Positions 1-7,576 of a DNA stretch of 11,472 nt are shown here, in pieces. Both the position numbers and the translations under genes were made by a program. The stretch's first letter is position 1; each line of letters starts with the position of its first letter. Source of the stretch: Terfezia claveryi (Eukaryota > Ascomycota > Pezizomycetes > Pezizales > Pezizaceae); assembly GCA_015179025.1 (NCBI GenBank), contig WHUX01000765.1:1-11472 (forward strand), given 5' to 3'. The notes under the pieces were generated by a model. That model did no database searches, was not told where the DNA came from, and saw only the letters and a list, made by a program, of their open reading frames with translations.

Positions 1-638
1 AGGACGCATTTTACTTGTTTAGGTATTTCCCTCAGTTGGATTAGTATATGGATTACTATGTATAGTGTTGTCTTCTTTAGCACGTTATCTCTTTCCTTTA
101 TCACTGACTCATTACTACATGTTTTATGTGGTCAGCAAGCTAACCACTTTCTCCTGTTCCAGTTGCCTATCTTGTTCGGCAACTGATGTCATGTCTTATT
201 CTCTATTCTATTGTCAGCCTCGTTTCTATTACTTTCTCTGGCGTCATCTATGATACAGAACGTATCTAGAATGAGCCATCTTGTATCCATTATGATCAGG
301 TATCATAATGAGTCTTGATGATTGTCCTTACATGAGTTCGTTAGACTCATAGCCTCAGAAATCTAGTGTCTATTAAAGACCTTATTTCCGCGGCCTCTAG
401 ATAGGACAGGATCTCTTTCAGTACCATCTAGTCGAGCAACATCAGAATATACAAGCTACACCGGTAATATTCTTTCTCCAGATCTCCGTGACTCTCCCGA
501 ACACCCCCCAAATACACCAACAGCCAGCCCTCTTTGGGACTCCTGTATAGGACCTAGACAGTGTGCTTAGCTGCCCAACCACGTTGGTAGAGCGTGTTCA
601 TCTCAGGAACACCTCTACTAACTTGGCCCACACTTACA
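1..638 (+). repeat. 5' LTR (partial, first ~93 bp missing)
   Basis: This aligns end to end with 7670-8315 and stops at CTTACA (633-638), exactly where the 3' LTR copy stops; the sequences diverge completely afterwards. The two copies differ by 7 substitutions, all transitions with G/C here and A/T in the 3' copy. Eight bases present in the 3' copy are absent here: five single-base gaps plus three C's from one C run. The LTR should hold the Pol II promoter and polyadenylation signals; TATTAAAG at 371-378 is a weak TATA-like candidate but no promoter can be fixed. Several stem-loops are visible: 128-147, 161-184, 288-310 and 332-350. The short open frame at 65-253 is not considered coding. Confidence 0.95.
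288..310. repeat. 9-bp perfect inverted repeat inside the 5' LTR
   Basis: CATTATGAT (288-296) pairs perfectly with ATCATAATG (302-310) around a 5-base loop. The same hairpin is intact in the 3' LTR at 7960-7982. It could be an RNA structure in the LTR transcript or a protein-binding palindrome; the sequence alone does not decide. Confidence 0.6.
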
Positions 639-934
639 TTTTTTTTACCTGCAAACCAGCTTTAAAATTTTCCTCCTCTTTTCTAGGGCTTGATCACCCC
701 TAGTTCCTCTTGAACCTTGTCTAGACACTCTAGTCAATTCCTTTAGCTACTCTAGCTACTCCAGAACCCGAGCTCAACAAGGCCTGTAATCAGTCAGTCA
801 CTGTTCTCCCTTGTCATTCCAGAAAAACGCCATCATATTCTGTCAGCACTAGTTATTCAGTACTAGCCTCTTTAGCAACCACACGGTTTCAGAATCTCAG
901 TAAAAGCCTTGCAAACGAAATTAAGCAAGCCCCA
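639..934 (+). other. Retrotransposon leader between 5' LTR and Gag; no standard tRNA primer site
   Basis: This 296-base untranslated stretch begins directly after the 5' LTR with a run of eight T's followed by ACCTGCAAACC. A primer-binding site normally begins at or within a few bases of the LTR end with TGG, the complement of tRNA CCA; none is seen here. The rest is CT-rich with repeated CTAG/CTACTC words and has no meaningful open frame. It probably contains the packaging and priming signals, but they cannot be located by eye. Confidence 0.6.
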
Positions 935-1631
935 ATGGCATCAGAACAACACTCAGTTCTTAGAACCTCTAGCAGACTTTCAGGCCATGACCCTGAATTT
1001 AGTCCTCTCAAACAGAATCCTAGTTCTAGAACCACATCTAGACAATCATCTAAGGCAGATGAGGAAGAAGAACTCGAACAGGATGATGATGAGTTAGAAG
1101 AGTATCAAACGGAAGAAGAAACTCCTAAACCATCAACTCAAGGAAAACGTCCAGCAGTAGTTGTTCAGCAACCTACTCCAATCAAGCCTCAGCAATCCTT
1201 TCAGCTGAACCCAAAGATCAAAATGAATTATTCAATATGATTACGAACATGTCTGCATTCTATTACCAGCATAAACCAAGAGCTAAAACATTTAGTAATA
1301 TTATGAAGGATTTATTCAATTAATCAAAGCTACTTCAGAATTAGCTCAGGAACTCAAGCAACAAAATGTTCCAGGACAATTTCCGATCACGCCAGAAAAA
1401 CCAGCAAGACGTGGATCAGATCATTTAGGAATTCCAACAGCACCACAGAAAACTAAGGAAACTCACCCGAGCTTCCTATCTCATGCAAAAAAGGAATTCC
1501 GTGAAACCTTTTTACCTAAGAATCCCTTAGATATTTTTCGTGGATCTAGTTCCTCCTCTCAATACCCGAAACCACGTTCTCCAGTCTTTCCTCCTCCAAG
1601 AAGCCCTTCAGCCCCTCCTGATCTCGCATAA
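935..1631 (+). pseudogene. gag: Gag N-terminal region (acidic, then proline-rich), frameshifted
   Basis: The start is the ATG at 935 (context CCCCAATGG), the first ATG opening a frame with Gag-like composition; it begins MASEQHSVLRTSSRL. The first ~90 residues are Ser/Arg-rich followed by a strongly acidic stretch (EEEELEQDDDELEE). This frame stops at 1238-1240, but the next frame carries on from about 1213 with KDQNELFNM and a third from about 1311 (FIQLIKATSELAQELKQQ, a likely helix) to a stop near 1631. The last part is rich in Pro and Ser. Each switch is one base short (-1). No family domain is recognised here; assignment as Gag rests on position and on continuity into the capsid-like segment downstream. 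Confidence 0.7.
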
Positions 1632-2629
1632 ACACTAGTACCAAAACTCAGACAACCTCATTTCAGAACCCTGCTAGTACTACTACATCTAATACTATGC
1701 CACCACCTCAGCAACCTCAACACGTTCCTCCACCTACTCTTAAGCCTCCACAAACACCTAGCAAAACTCCAGCTAAGGTTAGATTGTCAGCTCCTCCTAG
1801 ATCTGGTAACCCTGATGATTCAGATGGATCAGACTCTGAATCATCTGAAGGAAATAACAATCGAATTCCTATTGGACGCATTAGAAGATCTCAAAGCGTG
1901 GATACTACATCAAGTTCAGTCTTTGGAAGCAGCAAACTTAAAGCTCCTAAACTCAAGATGAATAATGGAGCTGGAAAATGGAAAGAAGCAGCTACCTTTG
2001 ACAACTGGGTAGATGATGCTAAGGATCTTTTAGATGTGGGAGACCTCGATCCAGACTCTAGAGAAGCTATGATTTGGCTCGGTTGGCACTTAGAAGGAGA
2101 CGCAAAAGTTCTACACAGTTCCTACCGAAAAGACGATAAAACTAAGAACAACACAGTGGCTCAATTCCTTGTAGAATTTCGGAAATTCTGCATTCCCTTT
2201 ACCAGCAAAGATCAGCTTTGGAACGAATTCCAAGCTATCAGACAGACGCAGAATGGACGCACTAAACCTATCCAACAAGTTGCAAATAAGATTAAGCAGA
2301 TGCAACTCCTTCTTACTAAGATAACGGATTGGCAGTGTTACTATCAATTGTTGGAAGCTATGGACTCTTCCTTACTCCATAAAGTTAGGGCTTATATTAA
2401 TGAAGATATGGATTGGAACGAGATGATTGAACTCTGCAGTAAGCATGATTCAGTTATGCACAACTTCCAAGCCTCAAAAAAAGATCATAAGCCTAAAAAT
2501 GGTCAGAAAGTGCATCAACAATCTCAGACACATCAGACAGGCTTTAATCCTGGACCTTCTAAGACTACGTTCAATAAGTCTAATCTTTCAGCAAGCCTGC
2601 AACCTCACCCTCGACATTCAAGAAGCTAA
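1632..2629 (+). pseudogene. gag: Gag capsid-like domain
   Basis: A long open segment (ATG at 1697, but open from upstream and continuous with the previous segment after a -1 shift near 1630). Its first ~70 residues are Pro-, Ser- and Asp-rich linker. From about residue 90 to 240 is a helical retrotransposon Gag/capsid-type domain, with the usual W-x-x-A...W-L-x-x...G-x-A spacing visible as FDNWVDDAKDLL, MIWLGWHLEGDAKVL and WNEFQAIRQ. Capsid proteins of this family assemble virus-like particles around the element RNA. The frame runs out at 2629 with a spurious tail (about the last 10 residues), and the real continuation, the zinc knuckle, is in the -1 frame. Assignment to the Gag superfamily is confident; a closer subfamily is not proposed. 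Confidence 0.85.
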
Positions 2630-3369
2630 CTCCAGAAGAAAAAGTTGAGCTAGCCAAGAAAGGTGGATGTTTCTATTGTAGGAAGTTAGGACATCAAGCT
2701 ACTAACTGTCCAGCCAAGAAGCAACAAATTCGAAGTGCCGCAGGCACTATTGAGCACGCAATTACAGAAGTTAATCACCCAGATAAGATTACTTCTGCAG
2801 CTCAATTCATTCAAGACCAAGAACCTCCTGCTCTACATACAAAAGGAAAATCAGTAACACCTGTCATTGATGCAGCAAAGGAACACCTCCTAGTTACTAC
2901 GAAGATCAACGACCAACCTGCAAAGACTTTAGTTGATCAGCAAACTGCAGGTGCCGACCTCATTAGCAGCAAATTCTGTACCTTGCATAATTTCCACCTG
3001 CAGGCACTAAAAAAACCGATCACCTTGCAGATGACTATGAAAGGATCTAAAGGATCTATTAGCCATTATACTAAGGCAAATTGTGACTGGTTGGGATGGT
3101 CAGAGCAACGAATTTTCTATGTGGCTGCACTCAAAGATTGGGATGTAATCTTAGGGTCTCCATCTCTAAGACATACTAAAGCAGTGATCAACATGGGTAA
3201 TATGAGTGTTACTATTCAGCCCCCTGGACATTCTCGATTTACACTAGCCCCATGGACAGTCACACCAGTAACGAAAAATACTAGAAAAAAGGAGATTAAC
3301 ACTAATCTCCCGATCCCTGCAAAAACCCTTGTTACTCATTTCCCAGACCCACACACCTCAGAAAATTAA
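2626..3369 (+). pseudogene. pol: Gag zinc knuckle (CCHC) plus aspartic protease, one uninterrupted frame
   Basis: This open segment lacks its own ATG and continues Gag after a -1 shift near 2615. A nucleocapsid-type zinc knuckle C-x2-C-x4-H-x4-C lies at 2668-2709 (CFYCRKLGHQATNC); it binds element RNA. About 75 residues later comes a retropepsin-like domain, starting near LVTTKINDQPAKTLVD. The catalytic Asp codon is 2935-2937, but the usual D-S/T-G is replaced by DQQTAGADLIS. The C-terminal retropepsin signature W-D-x-I-L-G is present as DWDVILGSPSL (about 3139-3171). Protease cuts the polyprotein into mature parts. No stop separates knuckle and protease, which argues for a single Gag-Pol polyprotein. 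The frame stops at 3367-3369. Confidence 0.85.
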
Positions 3370-3700
3370 TTCGGCTGCAACAACCCTGCAACCTCATCAC
3401 AATGTCTTTGATGAGTTCCTGACGTATTTCCAGCTACGAAAATACTAGACCTACCTCCACTAAGAGAAGGAATGAACCATACGATCGATTTGAAAGATCC
3501 AAATGCAGTATGGAAACCAAGACCAATTAAGCCTAAAGAAAAATTCTCCCTCAGCTATTGGAAAAACTCAGAGAAGAAGAGAAGACAGGACGTGTTACAG
3601 GTCTAATGACACATCTGCATGTGCCATGTTTGTGATTCCCAAAACCGATGACCCTAGCAAAGCAAGATTTCTACATGATTTAGTAGCACGAATGCTATGA
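3362..3700 (+). pseudogene. pol: Protease-RT spacer and N-terminal (fingers) part of reverse transcriptase, multiply frameshifted
   Basis: The region is pieced together from four short open segments. Frame 2 covers about 3362-3430 (KINSAATTLQPHHNVFDEFL). Frame 1 covers about 3430-3540 (LPPLREGMNHTIDLKDP, the conserved pre-RT motif of Gypsy elements). Frame 3 covers about 3543-3592 (LPQLLEKLREEEKTGRV). Frame 2 covers about 3593-3690 (SNDTSACAMFVIPKTDDPSK then ARFLHDLVAR, the RT fingers). Every switch reads as a single-base loss except the one at about 3300-3365, which needs +1 or -2. The losses near 3541, 3592 and 3690 fall at short runs of A or T. The residues themselves are well conserved, so the domain looks freshly broken. 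Confidence 0.8.
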
Positions 3701-4371
3701 CAATTATGAAACCAAGTCTTATCCCAAGTCAAACGTTGATTAGGAATACAGTGGCACGACACCCCTTCAGGACCAAAGTCGATATCAGCAATGCCTATCA
3801 TGAGGTCCGAGTCATAGAAGCACATGAACCAAGAACTGCATTTAATACACCATTTGGTGTATTCAGAACACGAGTTATGCAACAAGGAGACTGCAACGCG
3901 CCGGCTACTTTCCAGAACGCTATGAACAACTTGTTTAAAGAAGAATTAGGAATCTCTGTATATGTTTACATTGATGACATCTTTATTTTTAGCAAAACCT
4001 ATAAGGAACATTTAGAACATGTTCGAAATGTTCTAAAGAAACTTAGGAAGCACAAGTTCTATGCTAGCAGAGAGAAATCCCAATTTCTTCCTGACGTTTT
4101 ACAATGTCTAGGACATGTAATTACTAGAAGAGGTATATCTCCTATACCTAAGTCAATTACTAAAATCCTAGACTGGCCTACTCCTCAAAATCGAACGCAA
4201 CTTCAGGCCTATCTAGGCATGGTTAATTACTTCAGTAGCGTCATTCCTCATCTTGCAGCACTTGCAGCACCACTAACGGAAATGGCTGGATCTACTGCAA
4301 CATGGGACTGGACCCCTACTCACACCACTTCGTTTAGATTAACGAAAGCAGCCCTATCTGCAGATCCGCAG
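3691..4371 (+). pseudogene. pol: Reverse transcriptase catalytic core (YIDD) and connection
   Basis: The RNA-directed DNA polymerase of the element. Motif A is KVDISNAYHEVRV with the catalytic Asp at 3781-3783. Motif B is MQQGDCNAPATFQ (about 3877-3915), a variant typical of fungal Gypsy elements. Motif C is YVYIDDIFIFS with the catalytic Asp pair in YIDD at 3967-3978. The primer-grip region follows as LQCLGHVITRRGI, then the thumb/connection (TPQNRTQLQAYLGMVNYF). All three catalytic Asp residues are intact and the core is a single open segment. It enters from the -1 neighbour at about 3692 and exits into the RNase H frame at about 4370; the tail of the same frame to 4431 is out-of-frame read-through. 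Confidence 0.93.
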
Positions 4372-4790
4372 TCAAACCAATCAACTATGAATCAACTGAT
4401 CCAATCTATCTCATTACGGATGCGAGTTTAATTGGAACTGGTGCATGGTTAGGACAAGGACCCACTTCCTCACTAATTATCCCGGCAGGTTTCCACTCTC
4501 GAAAGTTTAATCCAGCACAAGAAAACTATTCTACTTTCGATAAGGAACTCCTAGCAATTGTGGACGCACTAGAGCACTTTAGAAGCGAGCTTAGTGGATG
4601 TACATTCACTATCCTTACAGATCACAAACCACTAGTCACTTTCCCTTTCCAACATGACCTAACTGGGAAACAAGCTAGATGGCAGCAAATTATACACCAA
4701 TTTCAGTGTACAATTCAGCACCTCAAAGGAGACAAAAACGTGATAGCAGATGCTCTCTCTCGAGTGTTTATAAACCCATCACTTGTCCCT
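4371..4790 (+). pseudogene. pol: RNase H domain
   Basis: Degrades the RNA strand of the RNA:DNA hybrid during reverse transcription. The frame is open from 4371 and no internal start is needed. Catalytic acidic residues of the Gypsy RNase H are all visible: Asp in LITDAS (4419-4421), Glu in DKELLAIVDAL (4545-4547), Asp in ILTDHKPL (4620-4622) and Asp in NVIADALSR (4749-4751). The domain ends with the standard ADALSR signature and then runs without a stop into the long linker. It joins the RT through a -1 break near 4370. Confidence 0.92.
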
Positions 4791-5850
4791 ACTCTCTCAG
4801 ATTTTATTCCACACTCAATCGATACTCCTCAAGCTCCTCATACCTCTAGATTTCCGCACCCTCCTTCTATTCCTTCAGGCTTTATTCCTACAAACGGAAG
4901 GTCGCTACCAGCGGATTCTACGCCTCCGGTTTACCTACAACCACCTCCTCCAGCTCTCATTATGTCTGCTGCAACTACAAGATCACAAAGCAGAGACAAA
5001 ACCAAAACCAAATCCGAATCTCCAAGGCCAGGAAGTGGACCCTTAGTTAATAATGAGAATACCCCTCCTAAGGCAACATCTGCTCCTCCAGCAAACCCTC
5101 CAGTTATTCCAGATAACAGTACGGCAGAAGCTTTGCTCCTATGGTGGTTAACAACTCCGCCTTTAAGCAAAGAGTTATTACCCTTCCAAAACACAATCCG
5201 GCCAGTAAAGACTCCATCAATGCAGCTAGATTCAGGGCTAAGCACGCACTTATGCACTGGACGGCATGCAAAGATGGGGCTGTTACTATCATCGATCAGC
5301 TCTCATAAATCAGAATAGGACTCCTCATAATAACCACTACTCATATTGTGATGAACGTGGTCATTATACCTATATTTGCAAATATATCAAGCTGATCAGG
5401 ATTACTTTCAAGCATCAGCCAAAGCAGCAGAAAACTCGTCAACTACTCAGTACCCTCCTCCAGCTTCACCTTTTCTGTCACCAACTTCACCTCCAGAAAT
5501 GACTCCAGAAACCTCTCCAAAGTCTACTGGATGGACTCAACTTGAGAAGGGAAAAGACAAGGCAATTCTCGATCGAGAATTCTCATCAGACGAAGACCTA
5601 ACTGATCTCGAAGATTCCATTTATCGTTCTACTATTCCTGTTACTCCTCTAGCCCCTCGAGATAAATCTCCTTCTGTCTCTTCTTATGCTAGTGATACCA
5701 TCTCTATTCCTAGCTTAGCTCTGAGTTACCTACACACCAGTTTATTGTTCCCTATTACTTCCCAAAGGACCCTTTAAGATCGAGCATACTCTGGCATTTA
5801 ATTCCTCCACTGTTCCAGACCCAGATATGATTCCGGACCCTTATACCCTC
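4791..5850 (+). pseudogene. Unusually long RNase H-integrase linker, proline-rich, with zinc-knuckle-like motif; function unknown
   Basis: About 350 codons lie between ADALSR of RNase H and the integrase N-terminus, where most Gypsy elements have a few tens. Composition changes along it: Pro/Ser/Thr-rich (4791-4960); basic (RSQSRDKTKTKSESPRP, about 4975-5030); Pro-rich again; a probable helical part (TAEALLLWWLTTPPLSKELL, then in the next frame RFRAKHALMHWTACKDGA, 5228-5281). Next is a C-x4-H-x4-C motif preceded by Y where a fourth Cys is expected (5338-5379). A Ser/Pro stretch with an acidic patch follows (SSDEDLTDLEDS, about 5584-5619). About five -1 breaks (near 5215, 5300, 5382, 5705 and 5815-5845) divide it. 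I do not recognise a family; a captured Gag-like or nucleic-acid-binding module is one possibility. Confidence 0.6.
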
Positions 5851-6443
5851 CTCCCCTTTGGGATGATATGCATTGGCAATGGTTATCTCATAATTCCTAT
5901 AACAACCTGGTGGAACAAGCGTTGGCATTAGGACGAAGCACTTCTGATATTCCTAACCTTATTCCAACTTATGCTCAGTGGGGAAACCTCCTCACTGAAG
6001 GTTATAAGGCAGATCCTGCATTTTCAAAGATTATCTCATCTCCTCTCCGCAATGGTTATTGTACTCGTCATGGTATTCTTTACTATACTTACAATGATCA
6101 GGTCCGTCTCTGCATCCCTAATACCTGGTTATGCAACCTTCATATCAAGAATATCCTCCTCGAAAAATACCATACATCCCTTGGTCATCCTGGATTTACC
6201 AAGATGTATCACGCACTCAGCAACAACTTCTTTTGGCCTAAGATGGGAAGAGATATCCGTTTGTACTGTCAGACATGTGCTACATGTCAAACAACAAAGA
6301 ACTCGACTCAAAAGCCTTATGGCCTCCTCCATCCTCTTCCTATTCCTAGTAAGCCATTTACACATCTTACTATGGACTTTCTTGCCCTTCCTCCTGTTAA
6401 ACTCAGCCCCTCCAATGTAGTGGTGGATCACGTTGGACAATAG
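5850..6443 (+). pseudogene. pol: Integrase N-terminal part: H2C2 zinc domain and first catalytic Asp
   Basis: The segment is open from about 5850 (PLWDDMHWQW) and the ATG at 5868 is internal to the polyprotein. The H2C2 zinc-binding domain has His codons at 6171-6173 and 6186-6188 (HTSLGH) and the Cys pair in CATCQTTK (6276-6278, 6285-6287). The catalytic core then begins with TMDFLALPP, whose Asp codon is 6375-6377. The frame meets a TAG at 6441-6443. The continuation WTIVCRLTKYTIIIPL is in the -1 frame from about 6434, so one lost base separates the two halves of the enzyme. Integrase inserts the cDNA into host chromatin. Confidence 0.92.
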
Positions 6444-7432
6444 TATGCCGACTCACCAAGTATACTATTATCATCCCTCTACAAACTGGATATACTGCCA
6501 ACATGTTAGTCAACAACTACATGAATCATGTATATCCTCACTTCGGATATCCAGAAGATATTGTTACAGATCAGGATGTTCTCTTCACCTCTAGTGTTTG
6601 GAAGTCATTCTGCCTTATCAACAATATTCATCAATCTATGTCTACCTCCTACCACCCGGAATCAGATGGTCAGTCTGAGATTGCTAATAAAGCAATCTTA
6701 ACTATCTTACGAGCCAAACAGGAAGAACATGGCGGCAGTTGGATGCCAGCTATTCCTCTCGTCATGGAAGCTATCAACAATACCGTGGATGCAACTAGGG
6801 GCACTACCCCTCATACTCTTGTCTTTCGATTCTCTCCTACTTATCAAGATACTCCAGTTCACTCCGATATTCCTACACCAAGGCCAGATGGTTTAACGCA
6901 AGCTTTATGGTCTGCTGTGCAGGAAAAGATGAATACTAGTCGAGTTGAGATGACTAGGCAAGCTAACAAAAAGAGAAGAGCTAGTCCTGAGTATAAGATT
7001 GGTGACCTTGTCAAAATTCATCATTCTGCATTCAGTAGAGAATCTCAGTACTCTAAGTTGGAACCTATCTTCCTCGGTCCCTACAAGATCCTCGCCATCT
7101 ATCCAGACATCGACAACTATACTATCGAAACATCTCTTGCCCCCTCTAGACATATCAAGGTCCATACTTCTCTTCTTGCACCATGGCATGTTAACCCTGA
7201 TAACACCTTCCCAGCAAGGGCCTTGCCGAAGCCAGGTCCTGTCGAACGGGATGTTCTAGGCCCAAGGTATGAGTTTGAACGTATTATCAAACACGTTGTC
7301 AAAAAGAATGGTAGTACTTTGTACTTCATCAAGTGGCAAGGTTGGGGAAATGAGGATAATACTTGGGAACCGGCAGACAATATCCCAGCTGATGCAGTGC
7401 AAAATATTGGGAAAACTTGTCATTTGCGGTAA
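6434..7432 (+). pseudogene. pol: Integrase catalytic core (second Asp, Glu), C-terminal domain and chromodomain
   Basis: Continues the integrase after the break near 6435 and ends at the TAA 7430-7432. The second catalytic Asp is in IVTDQDVLF (6569-6571) and the Glu in YHPESDGQSEIANK (6677-6679), 35 residues apart: a proper DD35E core. The GPY/F-type module is visible as KLEPIFLGPYKILAIYPD (about 7057-7110). A chromodomain closes the protein (about 7262-7408). No frame break is seen in this ~1-kb segment, unlike everything upstream. The terminal residues HLR precede the stop without an obvious further domain. Confidence 0.94.
7262..7408 (+). other. Chromodomain at the integrase C-terminus
   Basis: The fold signature is YEFERIIKH...LYFIKWQGWGNEDNTWEP followed by a C-terminal helix. 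Residues aligned with the HP1 methyl-lysine cage are aromatic: Tyr (7268-7270), Trp (7334-7336) and Trp (7343-7345). Chromodomains of this kind direct integration to H3K9-methylated chromatin. Binding here is inferred from the intact cage, not shown. Confidence 0.92.
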
Positions 7433-7563
7433 GCAGATTAAGAAGCGTAGGTATAGGCATGGGAACAAGCAATAATTTCTTTTAGTTTCATTTAGTTTGA
7501 TATTTTCGATATTTTTTTCCTCCTATTAATTCTATGGCCTATTTTCTAGTGAAGGATTTTCTT
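7433..7563 (+). other. 3' untranslated region of the retrotransposon
   Basis: This 131-base AT-rich stretch between the Pol stop and the polypurine tract has runs of T and no coding potential. It carries nothing else recognisable. Confidence 0.7.
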
Positions 7564-7576
7564 AAGAAGGGAAGGA
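7564..7576 (+). promoter_or_regulatory. Polypurine tract, plus-strand primer site
   Basis: Thirteen consecutive purines (AAGAAGGGAAGGA) end exactly one base before the 3' LTR TG. This is where plus-strand DNA synthesis starts in LTR elements, and it fixes the left edge of the LTR. Confidence 0.9.

Noticed and set aside
65..253. 62-codon open frame in the 5' LTR
   Set aside because: It lies wholly within the LTR, is disrupted in the 3' LTR copy by single-base differences, and has no domain.
909..1097. Upstream ATG frame overlapping the Gag start
   Set aside because: It overlaps the Gag frame that has the expected Ser/Arg and acidic composition and ends early; treated as a shadow frame.
2111..2347. 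Minus-strand open frame opposite the Gag capsid region
   Set aside because: Antisense shadow of a clearly conserved coding segment.
4931..5292. Two minus-strand open frames opposite the Pol linker
   Set aside because: They are low-complexity reverse translations of Pro/Ser-rich coding sequence; the + strand frame is continuous with RNase H.
5971..6420. 149-codon alternative frame inside the integrase N-terminal region
   Set aside because: It overlaps the frame carrying the H2C2 and TMDF integrase motifs and has none of its own.
7117..7468. Minus-strand frames opposite the chromodomain
   Set aside because: Antisense shadows of the integrase C-terminus.
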